64,000 nt of DNA from Rufibacter sediminis (GTDB lineage Bacteria > Bacteroidota > Bacteroidia > Cytophagales > Hymenobacteraceae). The notes under the pieces were generated by a model. The model saw only the letters and a program-made list of their open reading frames with translations, had not been told where the DNA came from and did not search any database. The stretch spans positions 42,871 to 106,870 of the forward strand of contig NZ_JACOAF010000042.1 of NCBI RefSeq assembly GCF_014269285.1. The letters are read 5' to 3'. The translations under genes and the position numbers were made by a program. The number at the start of each line of letters is the position of its first letter. Within the stretch, counting starts at the first letter, position 1. Below are positions 8,437-16,557 of the stretch, piece after piece.

Positions 8437-8472
8437 GTTTTCGGCCTACTTTCTTGAAAACGCCCCTAAAAC
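8437..8472. repeat. 36-bp GTTTT palindrome family, copy 4
   Basis: Starts GTTTTCGGCC and ends CGCCCCTAAAAC, 14 bp beyond the cold-shock terminator. Confidence 0.8.
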
Positions 8473-8655
8473 ACGTGAAAGCCTTCTCTCTACATACTAA
8501 TCAATAAATCACACGCCCCGTCTTCTTACCTCTTTGATCACGGCTACCATCTATGGCGCAACTTTTACCTGGCACGTGTTCAAAAGGGCTACTTTCCAGT
8601 GATCTTGCCTACCTTTGCCTAACAATTTAAATTACGCATTACACCCACAACCAAC

Positions 8656-9108
8656 GTGCAGCACACCAAAGACAAAGAAGGCCTTCTTCATCTCTACAAC
8701 AAAATTCTGCCGCAGCTGGCCGAGCGGATTCACCAGAACCTCACCGAGGTTTTCCCCCTGTTTGATGATTACCAACTGGAAAAGGTAGCGGACACCTGGA
8801 CAAAAGACCCGCACTCTTCCTCAGACAAAGAGATCAGCCTGGAGAACGGAAACGTGCAACAGTTGGGGCTTAAGTTAAGGCTCTCGGGCTTTCAACGGGC
8901 GGGCACCCAAACCTTCGACCTGAACAAAGATCTGGTGTGTGTGCTGGAATATACGTCTTATGCTGTTGGCCCTGACAAGAACACACCTTGGCTAGAAAAG
9001 GCCTATCTGGCCCCTTGGACCAACCAAGAACTGGAGCAAATAGCCGAGCGCTGGAGTGAAGATCTAATTGAGGAGATTACCATGAAGGTGCAAACCCTGG
9101 GAAAATAA
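8656..9108 (+). CDS. hypothetical protein
   Basis: I do not recognise this 150-residue protein. The only usable start in the frame is the GTG at 8656; the frame closes upstream at 8620. It looks globular and mixed alpha/beta, with a charged N-terminal helix (KEGLLHLYNKILPQLAERI), a central strand-rich part (LGLKLRLSGFQRAGTQTF, LVCVLEYTSY) and an amphipathic C-terminal helix (WTNQELEQIAERWSEDLIEE). There is no signal peptide or membrane segment, so it is probably cytoplasmic. Codon use and GC content match neighbouring real genes. It stands alone on its strand. Confidence 0.7.
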   Translation: MQHTKDKEGLLHLYNKILPQLAERIHQNLTEVFPLFDDYQLEKVADTWTKDPHSSSDKEISLENGNVQQLGLKLRLSGFQRAGTQTFDLNKDLVCVLEYTSYAVGPDKNTPWLEKAYLAPWTNQELEQIAERWSEDLIEEITMKVQTLGK

Positions 9109-9416
9109 TTTTAAAATCGCTCTGATTTATAACTATTTATGGCTATCTTTTTGCCTGCAGATTGGTTTGTGCTGTTAATAGGCCGCTGAAGCGGTGCTAA
9201 CTCGTTTTAGATTCCTGCTTTTGAGAAAGGCTTTATAAAGTCTGTTGCCGTGTTTGATTCACTAAAAGGATTATGTCAAGTAGCTGATCTTCATATAAAT
9301 ACAAATAACCTAAAAAAACCATCATCATTTCTTTGAATCCTTATCTTTAATTTAGTATTTTCCGTATTGAGAAAAAGTATAAAACCATCCCCCCTCTGGA
9401 TTTTACTAGATCATGT
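9109..9416 (+). other. intergenic region
   Basis: About 300 bp, AT-rich. I see no gene, no strong hairpin and no family repeat. It presumably carries the promoter for the small gene at 9417. Confidence 0.4.
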
Positions 9417-9641
9417 ATGGAGCACATTTATGGTAGCAATTTAAAGGCGCATCAGTACTTCGGACCCACAGAACAAATGTCGGTTGCCAACCTGGTGCTT
9501 GCCATGCGTTTGAAAAAAATGGGGTACACCCCAGATTATATCACAGATTTCGTGACCGGCTCGTGGAGTCCCATGCCTTCTACCTCTCAGATGCAGGCTC
9601 CCTGTCCCGAACTTACCTTACCGGCCCGGAATAAACCTTAA
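9417..9641 (+). CDS. small hypothetical protein
   Basis: Possible 74-residue cytoplasmic protein. The central part (SVANLVLAMRLKKMGY then TPDYITDFVTGSW) reads like a short helical motif and is the only reason to believe the frame. An ATG 4 bp upstream at 9413 is in another frame. There is no recognised domain. The C-terminal 20 residues are low-complexity (Pro, Ser, Met). Its neighbours give no clue. Confidence 0.45.
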   Translation: MEHIYGSNLKAHQYFGPTEQMSVANLVLAMRLKKMGYTPDYITDFVTGSWSPMPSTSQMQAPCPELTLPARNKP

Positions 9642-10009
9642 CTCCTCCTTCGGGAGTGCATCCAGAAGCCATCTTAGCTCCTGTCCCAGGGCGCAGCAGG
9701 ATGGCGTTCACTTTCATCGTAACGCATCGGCACTTTTACGGAAAGGGCGTTTTCAACGTGTTTCCGTAAAAGAGGGCAAAAACAGAAACGTCTGTCAACG
9801 AAGAACCTCAGAATGAAGAGGTATTTCTTTGTTCCGCTTCCTTCTTCATCCATAGATCAGGCGCTAATTTACCTCAATATTCCAGCAGATTCAGTCAGCT
9901 GTTATAAGACAGCCCCCTAGAGAAAGGCTAAATCTCTCAGTGCAAATAGGACCTGAAGATTGCCCTCGTTTCCTGATTCTTTGGTAGATTTACTAAAACG
10001 CAATCGCTT
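9642..10009. other. intergenic region with one hairpin
   Basis: No supported gene. It holds a 12-bp inverted repeat (arms CTTTTACGGAAA at 9733-9744 and its complement at 9761-9772) overlapping a weak copy of the 36-bp family. Confidence 0.5.
9749..9783. repeat. 36-bp GTTTT palindrome family, copy 5 (weak)
   Basis: GTTTTCAACGTG ... GAGGGCAAAAAC keeps the ends and the centre, but the arms no longer pair well. Confidence 0.45.
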
Positions 10010-10468
10010 ATGCTTCCTCCCGACGACGACGAAGGCTTCACGGTACCCGAAAAACTTCCGTTGTACCTCAAAGGACGGGAGGTGTTTACCCTGACCAAAA
10101 AGATAGCGGACCTGATTGACGAAGAAGACGAAATCCTGACGTCGCTGAAGGACTGTATGTTGTTGGACGCGGCGTTCCTGACCGTGAAAGTGGCCGGCGC
10201 GGAAGCCGCCGATTTGTATGATCTGCGCATGGAAAACGCGACCCTCATCCGGAAAGCGGCCCAGGACCTTCTCTCCCACTGCAAAAGCCTGGAGATGTTC
10301 GGCTACAAAGACGTGCAATACCTCAGGCTCCTGCGCGAAGCCATAGAAGAATACCGGTTTCTGTTCGTGGAATGGGTGCAGGGCTTCGATCCGTGGAACT
10401 TCGTGAATGACCGGTGGGGCTTGTTCAATCCGCCCGGCGTGCAGGCTCAGGAAGAAGATTCAGACTAA
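10010..10468 (+). CDS. hypothetical protein
   Basis: I do not recognise this 152-residue acidic protein. It is almost all helical and resembles a four-helix bundle of about the size of small Bacteroidota proteins. The segments are PLYLKGREVFTLTKKIADLI (residues 17-36), DEILTSLKDCMLLDAAFL, a central Ala-rich helix (AGAEAADLYDLRMENATLI) and a C-terminal EYRFLFVEWVQGFDPWNFV. There is no signal peptide or membrane segment. The helix pattern of paired hydrophobics and the absence of frameshifts support a real gene. It is probably monocistronic; the next gene starts 246 bp later. Confidence 0.72.
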   Translation: MLPPDDDEGFTVPEKLPLYLKGREVFTLTKKIADLIDEEDEILTSLKDCMLLDAAFLTVKVAGAEAADLYDLRMENATLIRKAAQDLLSHCKSLEMFGYKDVQYLRLLREAIEEYRFLFVEWVQGFDPWNFVNDRWGLFNPPGVQAQEEDSD

Positions 10469-10714
10469 CCTTTCTTGAACGCTGCCGAAACGCACTTGCT
10501 TGCCGTCTTTCTGCTTAGCTACATTCTGATCAACCTTCCTAAATGGTAGACTTCCATACAGCCACTTAGCTAGTTGATCTATCCTATAAGGGCGGTGAAA
10601 AGAAAATAGTTACGGCCACAGAAAGCCATGCAACCTTCGCGCGACTGGAGGGCTCTACCTAGTAAAGCACCCGTTGGCTTATTCTTGGTTGTTCCTTCAC
10701 TTTAACGTACCCGT

Positions 10715-12007
10715 ATGCAGAAAAAACGTTTACTCCAACAACAGCTGGCTTATCTATTCATGCTTGTACTCGCGGGGCTGTTTCTTGGCTCCTGCACAGA
10801 TGACTGCCAGTCTACCATCACGTACACGACCTATGAACCGGTGTACATGACTAAAACCGAGCTAAGGAGCTCTGTGCAGGTTGAACCCGCCCGGGCGCTT
10901 CAAAAACCCGGCAAGATCTATTCGTACGGTCACTACCTTTTCGTGAACGAACAGCAAGCCGGCATCCACATCATTGACAACAGCAATCCGGCCGCTCCTC
11001 AGCGCCTCAGTTTCATCTCCATCCCCGGCAACGTAGACATGGCGGTGAAAGGAAACACGCTGTACGCCGACAATTACATTGACTTGTTGGTGCTGGACAT
11101 CTCCAACCCAAAAGCCGTCACGCTGGTGAGACGGGTGGAAGATATCCTGTCCGTCAACAATACTCCGGCCGCCCTGCAAGCGGAGACGTTTATCGCCACG
11201 TATCAGGAGAAGGTAGTGACCGAACCGTATCAAGGAACTGATTGCGACGGAAATGCACAGCCCGTTTTGTTTGCGGACGGAATTGGAAACGGCGCTTTTC
11301 AGTCCAGTGCTGCCATGCCCCGGGGTGCCGCACCCAGCGGGAAAGGCGGCTCCATGGCCCGCTTCACCATCACCGAAGATCACCTCTACACCGTCAGCAA
11401 CTCTTCCATGCAATTGTTTGACATTTCCCAGGAAACCAATCCGCAGAAAGGCGCGCTCATTCAGTTGGGCTGGGGCATTGAAACCATCTTCCCTTACCAG
11501 GACAAACTCTTCATCGGGTCAACCACCGGCATGCACATTTATGACAACCGCAACCCGGCTAACCCCGTCCGCTTATCAACCTATGCGCACGTGAGAAGCT
11601 GTGACCCGGTAGTGGTGGAAGGCAATTTAGCCTGGGTGACACTACGCTCGGGGAATGCCTGCGCCGGGTTTACAAACCAACTGGATGTCATTGACATCAG
11701 CAATCCCGCAAGTCCGCAACTGGTCAAAACCTACCCCATGCAGCACCCGCACGGGTTGGGCATAGACGCCTCCACGCTTTTCCTCTGCGAGGGAGCCTTC
11801 GGACTAAAGGTGTTTAACATCAAAGACCCGCTGAAAGTAGCGGATAACCTGTTGAAACACATCAAAGACATCCATGCCTATGACGTGATTCCGCTGGGCG
11901 ACATTCTCCTGATGATTGGCGATGACGGGTTATACCAGTATGATTACTCCAACCCGGCGGCCCTGAAGTTAATCAGCAAAATTCCCGTTACCCCAGCGCA
12001 GACGTAG
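10715..12007 (+). CDS. LVIVD-repeat lipoprotein
   Basis: Lipoprotein of 430 residues. The signal peptide ends in the lipobox LFLGSC (Cys about residue 27). The body carries repeated LVIVD-type beta-propeller blades, for example GIHIIDNSNPAAPQRLSFI, LLVLDISNPKAVTLV, LFDISQETNPQKGALI, MHIYDNRNPANPVRLST and DVIDISNPASPQLVKTY. Such propellers are commonly surface-exposed in Bacteroidota, and their ligands are mostly unknown. Its stop codon abuts the ATG of the outer-membrane protein gene that follows (TAGATG), so the two are co-expressed and may work together at the outer membrane. Confidence 0.9.
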   Translation: MQKKRLLQQQLAYLFMLVLAGLFLGSCTDDCQSTITYTTYEPVYMTKTELRSSVQVEPARALQKPGKIYSYGHYLFVNEQQAGIHIIDNSNPAAPQRLSFISIPGNVDMAVKGNTLYADNYIDLLVLDISNPKAVTLVRRVEDILSVNNTPAALQAETFIATYQEKVVTEPYQGTDCDGNAQPVLFADGIGNGAFQSSAAMPRGAAPSGKGGSMARFTITEDHLYTVSNSSMQLFDISQETNPQKGALIQLGWGIETIFPYQDKLFIGSTTGMHIYDNRNPANPVRLSTYAHVRSCDPVVVEGNLAWVTLRSGNACAGFTNQLDVIDISNPASPQLVKTYPMQHPHGLGIDASTLFLCEGAFGLKVFNIKDPLKVADNLLKHIKDIHAYDVIPLGDILLMIGDDGLYQYDYSNPAALKLISKIPVTPAQT

Positions 12008-12601
12008 ATGAAGAAATCGTTTACGCTGCTCTCGCTGTTGCTCATGGTTTCTTTGAGCGCCCTGGCCCAGGACAATTCCGCCCCTGGCAATACCGCGGCT
12101 GATGCGCCCGCCCGCGGGTACGTGGGTGCGGCAGAAATAGGCTATCTGTACCAGAGCAATAAAAACAGTGCCCTCAATGGCGCCGGCTCCTCTCCTACGT
12201 TGACGTTCTTCAACGGCTACCAATTGCACCGCCTCTTCAGTGTGGGCGCAACCATTGGCCTGGACTTTTACAGCCAGGTATTGGTGACGCCCCTGGCCCT
12301 GGGAATAAGAGGAACCCTGCTCAAGTCCCGCATCAGCCCCATCTACGGAGTAGACGCGGGTTACGGCAGCACTTTGTTAAGTGACGAGTCCAACAACAGA
12401 GAGAACGAAGGAGGTTGGATGATCAACCCGGCCGTGGGCATGCGGGTCAAAGCGGGGAACAACACTGCTTTCCTGATGAGTATAGGCTACAAGGTCCAGA
12501 AGGCCACCACCACCCAAACGCTCACCTGGAACAACAACAGCTTCATCACCCAGGAACACTCCTTTAAAAGACTCTCCGCCCGGCTCGGTTTCATGTTCTA
12601 G
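12008..12601 (+). CDS. outer-membrane beta-barrel protein
   Basis: Protein of 197 residues with a signal peptide (MKKSFTLLSLLLMVSLSALAQ, cut about residue 21). The alternating hydrophobic pattern ends in the aromatic C-terminus RLGFMF typical of outer-membrane barrels. The visible strands include VGAAEIGYLYQSNKN, FSVGATIGLDFYSQ and PAVGMRVKAGNNTAFLMSIG. The start directly follows the stop of the LVIVD lipoprotein gene. It resembles small porin-like or OmpW/PorT-like barrels, but I cannot name the family. Confidence 0.82.
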   Translation: MKKSFTLLSLLLMVSLSALAQDNSAPGNTAADAPARGYVGAAEIGYLYQSNKNSALNGAGSSPTLTFFNGYQLHRLFSVGATIGLDFYSQVLVTPLALGIRGTLLKSRISPIYGVDAGYGSTLLSDESNNRENEGGWMINPAVGMRVKAGNNTAFLMSIGYKVQKATTTQTLTWNNNSFITQEHSFKRLSARLGFMF

Positions 12602-12659
12602 CAAACCAACCATTTCCCTCTATTAGACGTTTTCGTAACCCAGCCCGGAACAAGGCGGC

Positions 12660-12695
12660 GTTTTAAGGCGATTTTTCTAAAATCAGCTTTGAAAC
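12660..12695. repeat. 36-bp GTTTT palindrome family, copy 6
   Basis: GTTTTAAGGCG ... AGCTTTGAAAC. The pairing extends outward through GGCGGC and GCCGCC (12654-12700) and is followed by a T-rich stretch, so this copy may act as the terminator of the 10715-12601 transcript. Confidence 0.8.
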
Positions 12696-12773
12696 GCCGC
12701 CTTTCTTTTACTTGTATGTAACGATCTGTTTCCTCTATAAAGCTAATTGACTGCTCACTTGTCCGGTTGTGCT

Positions 12774-12810
12774 GTTTTAAGGCTGTTTTCGCCAAATCGA
12801 TCCCAAATCA
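12774..12810. repeat. 36-bp GTTTT palindrome family, copy 7
   Basis: The left arm GTTTTAAGGCTGTTTT matches the consensus; the right arm is decayed (ATCCCAAATCA). Confidence 0.65.
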
Positions 12811-12947
12811 GTTTTACTATGATCTTAGACCGTTGACAGCCGTAATTTAAACAGGAGAAGAAACTAGGGAGACAGGAAAAGAGTAGAAGCGATATCTTCG
12901 TTCTGTCTTTGCAGAGGATCTGGCGATGATAGGTGTAAACAGCATTT

Positions 12948-14108
12948 ATGAAAGAGATTCAGGATATCGTGCGGGCGTATAGCCGGCATACGGCGGAGGG
13001 GAAGCAAACGGCTCTGGCCACGGTGGTGCATGTGGAAGGCTCCTCGTACCGGAGACCCGGTGCGCGTATGTTGGTGTCAGAGGACGGGCAATTGACCGGC
13101 GCTATCAGCGGAGGCTGCCTGGAAGGCGATGCGCTACGCAAAGCCCGTTTGGCCATGAGCCAGGGAATTCCGGCCCTGGTCAAGTACGACACCATGGACG
13201 ACGACGATGCCAAACTGGGCGTAGGGCTGGGCTGCAATGGCATCATCCACATCCTGATAGAACCCATCTCCCAGGACCAGGCCCAGCACCCGCTCACGTT
13301 TCTGCAAAAAATCATCAGTCGCCGTGAAGTAGCCGTGGTGGTGACCTTGTTTTGCCTCCAGGACCGGAAAGCGCCCCAGCCCGGCACCTGTCTGCTCTAC
13401 CACGCCGATGAGGAAATTCTCACTCCCGCTTTGCCGGATGATTTTCTTGATCAAATCCAGGCAGATGTACGGGAGGCTAGACAAAATCAGGTTTCCAGCA
13501 CCAAATCGTATAAACAGGCCGAAAACACCTACACCGCTTTTCTGGAAGTGATTCAGCCCGCCCCGGCGCTGGTCATCTGCGGAGCCGGCAATGACGTGAT
13601 GCCCTTGGTAAACATGGCCGTTCTGCTGGGTTGGCCCACCACCGTTATAGACGGCCGAGGCAACTATGCCACCGTAGAGCGCTTTCCGCAGGCCCAGCAA
13701 GTGCTGGTAGCCAAGCCCGAACGGGTGCTGGAAAATCTCGCCGTGGACCAGAATACAATTTTCCTGCTCTTCACGCATAACTACAACTATGACCTGGCCA
13801 TGCTGCGCCTGCTGTTGCCGTTGCCTTTGCCGTACGTGGGCGTTTTAGGGCCCAAAACGAAAATGGACCGCATGTTAGCCGAACTTCAGGAGGAAGGCTA
13901 TCCACTCCCAGAAGCGCAACTGGAGAAAGTCTTCGGACCGGTAGGCTTGGATCTGGGCGGGGAAACCTCGGAGGAAATCGCGCTTTCGGTGTTGGCAGAA
14001 ATCAAAGCGGTGTTGGCGCACCGGAACGCCGGTTTCCTGCGGGAAAAGCAAGACAGCATTCACGCCCACTCTCCCGCACCTGTCCCTGAAATCCTCTCAA
14101 CTGAATAG
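12948..14108 (+). CDS. XdhC-family molybdenum cofactor insertion/sulfuration protein
   Basis: XdhC/CoxI-type chaperone of 386 residues that binds molybdenum cofactor, protects it, supports its sulfuration and delivers it to xanthine-oxidase-family enzymes. The N-terminal XdhC_CoxI signature GSSYRRPGARMLVSEDG is followed by GAISGGCLEGD (residues about 30-65). A C-terminal Rossmann XdhC_C domain has ICGAGNDVMPLVNMA (about residues 208-222) and VLGPKTKMDRML. It heads the molybdenum block and is 4 bp from the MocA-like gene. The target is inferred to be the PaoABC-type enzyme encoded 1 kb downstream. Confidence 0.92.
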   Translation: MKEIQDIVRAYSRHTAEGKQTALATVVHVEGSSYRRPGARMLVSEDGQLTGAISGGCLEGDALRKARLAMSQGIPALVKYDTMDDDDAKLGVGLGCNGIIHILIEPISQDQAQHPLTFLQKIISRREVAVVVTLFCLQDRKAPQPGTCLLYHADEEILTPALPDDFLDQIQADVREARQNQVSSTKSYKQAENTYTAFLEVIQPAPALVICGAGNDVMPLVNMAVLLGWPTTVIDGRGNYATVERFPQAQQVLVAKPERVLENLAVDQNTIFLLFTHNYNYDLAMLRLLLPLPLPYVGVLGPKTKMDRMLAELQEEGYPLPEAQLEKVFGPVGLDLGGETSEEIALSVLAEIKAVLAHRNAGFLREKQDSIHAHSPAPVPEILSTE

Positions 14109-14112
14109 ACCG

Positions 14113-14703
14113 ATGATCGGAATCATTCTACTGGCCGCCGGTTCCTCCAGCCGTTTAGGGCACGCCAAGCAGCAAGTCTACTTTCAGGGGCAGACCCTGC
14201 TGCAACGCGCTTTGCACGCCGCCGTCGCCTCGCAGGGGAATCCGGTAATAGTGGTGCTAGGGGCTAACGCCGAGGCCATACTTCCGCAGGTGGAGACCAC
14301 CCCGGCGGAAATTGTGCTGAACGAGGCCTGGGCCGAGGGCATGGCTTCCTCCATCCGGGCGGGGTTAACGCACCTGCAAAAAACAGCTTCCGCTTGTACA
14401 GCGGCCCTGTTCATGCTCTGCGACCAACCATACGTAACCGCCGATCTCCTGAACCAGTTGATCCAAGCGCATGGAGCAGAGGACCAGCACATGGTGGCCT
14501 GCGCCTATGAAGACACGTTGGGGGCTCCGGTTCTTTTCCCGCGCAAATTCTTCCCAGCGCTACTGCAACTGCAAGGCCAGGAAGGTGCCAAAAAGCTGCT
14601 TTCCCGCTTTCCTGAGGAAGTTATTTCCATCCCTTTCCCCGCCGGTGCCATTGACATTGACACCCCCGCCGATGTGGCTGCCTTACAAGCAAACAAAACG
14701 TAG
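14113..14703 (+). CDS. mocA: MocA-type molybdenum cofactor cytidylyltransferase
   Basis: Nucleotidyltransferase of 196 residues with the MobA-like NTP-transferase start IILLAAGSSSRLGHAKQ (residues 3-19). MLCDQPYVTADLLN follows in the middle (the DQP metal site seen in MocA and NboR-like proteins). MocA makes molybdopterin cytosine dinucleotide, the cofactor form used by PaoABC-type enzymes, whereas MobA makes the guanine form. The gene lies between xdhC and the enzyme genes, which supports the MocA assignment. A separate MobA is encoded at 21272-21874. Confidence 0.86.
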   Translation: MIGIILLAAGSSSRLGHAKQQVYFQGQTLLQRALHAAVASQGNPVIVVLGANAEAILPQVETTPAEIVLNEAWAEGMASSIRAGLTHLQKTASACTAALFMLCDQPYVTADLLNQLIQAHGAEDQHMVACAYEDTLGAPVLFPRKFFPALLQLQGQEGAKKLLSRFPEEVISIPFPAGAIDIDTPADVAALQANKT

Positions 14704-15040
14704 ACAGCTCCAGTCTTCGGCTTTCCTTCTGGTTTTCACCTGAATACGTCCCCTGAATGTTCTGATGATATAGAAAGGTGATGTCAGGGCAGTGCTACGT
14801 TTTTGAGGTACTTTTCTGAAAAGAGGCTCAAAACAACGGTCCAGCGTTTCACTGGTTTCTTTTAACTTTTCTTTTTCTGCTAACGCAACAGCGTATAAAC
14901 CGTAAGAAAGACAGTTAAACAGCTTACACGTTTTCTGCGGGGTTCTAGTGACGCGTGAAAACCCTTCAAGGGTTGAGCCGATTCCCTTCAGACGTGACCG
15001 GCACCGCTAAACGTATGTTCCACCCGTTCAACCAGAACCC
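14704..15040. other. intergenic region before the PaoABC-type operon
   Basis: No supported gene. It holds one family repeat (14799-14834). The stretch 14960-14976 contains a small palindrome (AACCCTTCAAGGGTT) that could be an operator, but this is weak. I see no molybdenum riboswitch. Confidence 0.4.
14799..14834. repeat. 36-bp GTTTT palindrome family, copy 8
   Basis: GTTTTTGAGGTA ... GAGGCTCAAAAC, about 95 bp after the mocA stop. Confidence 0.8.
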
Positions 15041-15568
15041 ATGCACACAGAAAATTCTCCCGGCACAGAGACGGCAGTTCGGCCCCTGTTGCCCGAGACC
15101 CGCACCGTCACCCTTCGGGTAAACGGCACCTCCCATCAACTCCAACTTGCCCCCTGGACCTCGGTGCTGGATGCGCTGCGGGAACACCTTCACTTAACCG
15201 GCACCAAGAAAGGCTGCGACCATGGCCAGTGCGGCGCCTGCACGGTGCTGCTGGACGGGAAACGAATCAACTCCTGCCTTACCCTGGCGGTGATGCAGGA
15301 AAACAAAGAAATCACTACCGTAGAGGGCCTCGCGCAAAACGGAGAACTGCACCCCGTGCAGCAGGCCTTCATTGACCATGACGCGTTTCAGTGCGGTTAC
15401 TGCACGCCGGGCCAGATCTGCTCGGTGATTGGAATGGTGAACGAAGGCAAAGCCAAAACCCTGGACGACATCAAAGACCTCATGAGCGGGAATATCTGCC
15501 GGTGCGGGGCTTACGTGAACATTGTAAAAGTGGCGCAGGAGGCCCTGGAGAAAAACACCGGACTATGA
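15041..15568 (+). CDS. paoA: PaoA/YagT-type 2Fe-2S subunit of a molybdo-flavoenzyme
   Basis: Iron-sulfur subunit of 175 residues. The N-terminal plant-type 2Fe-2S site is CDHGQCGACTVLLDG with the fourth Cys in SCLTLA (about residues 61-86). The C-terminal helical 2Fe-2S domain has CGYCTPGQ and CRCG (about residues 120-160). E. coli PaoA carries a Tat signal for periplasmic export. Here the first 25 residues contain no twin-arginine motif and no hydrophobic stretch, so the complex is probably cytoplasmic. The stop overlaps the next start by 4 bp (ATGA). The symbol follows E. coli usage and rests on operon type. Confidence 0.9.
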   Translation: MHTENSPGTETAVRPLLPETRTVTLRVNGTSHQLQLAPWTSVLDALREHLHLTGTKKGCDHGQCGACTVLLDGKRINSCLTLAVMQENKEITTVEGLAQNGELHPVQQAFIDHDAFQCGYCTPGQICSVIGMVNEGKAKTLDDIKDLMSGNICRCGAYVNIVKVAQEALEKNTGL

Positions 15569-16557
15569 GACCATTCACCTTTACCCAAGCCCAAAATGTA
15601 GACACCGCCGTGCGGGAAGTTTCCAGCGATGGTGCCAAGTTCATTGCCGGCGGCACCAATCTGCTGGATCTTATGAAAATAGATGTCATGCAACCCAGCC
15701 ATTTGGTAGACATCACCCAGATTGCCCTGGACACCATTGAAGAAACCGAAGCGGGAGGCCTCCGGTTAGGAGCCCTGGTCAAAAATGCCGATACCGCGTA
15801 TCATGAACTGGTGGAAACCCGCTACCCGCTGCTCTCGCACGCCATTCTGGCGGGAGCCACCGCGCAGCTGCGAAACATGGCCACCGACGGCGGCAACCTG
15901 CTGCAACGCACCCGCTGCTACTACTTCTATGACACCCACACGCCCTGCAACAAGCGGGAACCAGGCTCCGGCTGCTCGGCCATCAAAGGCTACAATCGTG
16001 ATCTAGCCATTCTGGGCACCAGTGAACACTGCATCGCCACGCATCCTTCTGATATGTGTGTGGCCTTGGCCGCGCTGGAGGCAACCGTGCACGTCACCGG
16101 CAAGAGCGGCGAAAGAGCGATTCCGTTTGCTGATTTTCACCGGCTGCCCGGCGACACCCCGCACCTGGACTCGAACCTGCAACCCGATGAAATCATTACC
16201 TCCATTGAGTTGCCGGCCCAGGGCTTTGCCCGAAACTACACGTACCTGAAACTCCGGGACCGGGCTTCCTACGCATTTGCCCTGGTGTCTGTAGCCGCGG
16301 CGCTGGAGTTGGAAGGTAATACTGTCAAAGAAGCGCGTATTGCGTTAGGTGGCGTGGCGCACAAACCTTGGCGGGTGCCTGAGGCCGAGGCATTGCTGCA
16401 GGGGCAAACTGCCAGCCGGGAAAATTTCCAGAAAGTGGCTGAAGCGTACCTGCAAGGAGCCCAGGGTTTCGGGCACAATAATTTCAAGATAGAACTAGCC
16501 AAGCGGGCCATTGTGCGGGCGTTGGAAAAGGCTACTAAAATGGAGGCAACAGCATGA
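15565..16557 (+). CDS. paoB: PaoB/YagS-type FAD-binding subunit
   Basis: FAD subunit of 330 residues from the ATG at 15565 (MRPFTFTQAQNVDTA), which overlaps the paoA stop. The FAD-binding motif is FIAGGTNLLDLMK (about residues 29-41). A cysteine-rich insertion, RTRCYYFYDTHTPCNK to GSGCSAIKG and EHCIATH (about residues 112-157), corresponds to the 4Fe-4S site known in E. coli PaoB. The C-terminal CO_deh_flav_C domain is visible (LKLRDRASYAFALVSVA). The stop overlaps the paoC start by 4 bp. Confidence 0.9.
   Translation: MRPFTFTQAQNVDTAVREVSSDGAKFIAGGTNLLDLMKIDVMQPSHLVDITQIALDTIEETEAGGLRLGALVKNADTAYHELVETRYPLLSHAILAGATAQLRNMATDGGNLLQRTRCYYFYDTHTPCNKREPGSGCSAIKGYNRDLAILGTSEHCIATHPSDMCVALAALEATVHVTGKSGERAIPFADFHRLPGDTPHLDSNLQPDEIITSIELPAQGFARNYTYLKLRDRASYAFALVSVAAALELEGNTVKEARIALGGVAHKPWRVPEAEALLQGQTASRENFQKVAEAYLQGAQGFGHNNFKIELAKRAIVRALEKATKMEATA

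Larger units (their letters stand above)
12602..12947. other. intergenic region with two family repeats
   Basis: No supported gene. Two copies of the 36-bp family lie about 80 bp apart. The first is extended into a longer hairpin that could end transcription of the barrel gene. The 120 bp before 12948 must carry the promoter of the molybdenum block. Confidence 0.6.

Noticed and set aside
12598-12795. 65-codon minus-strand frame after the outer-membrane barrel gene
   Set aside because: It is translated from two copies of the 36-bp repeat and has no protein-like pattern.
14704-15040. Molybdenum-cofactor riboswitch before the PaoABC-type genes
   Set aside because: The conserved multi-stem core of that riboswitch is not visible; only a short palindrome and a family repeat are present.
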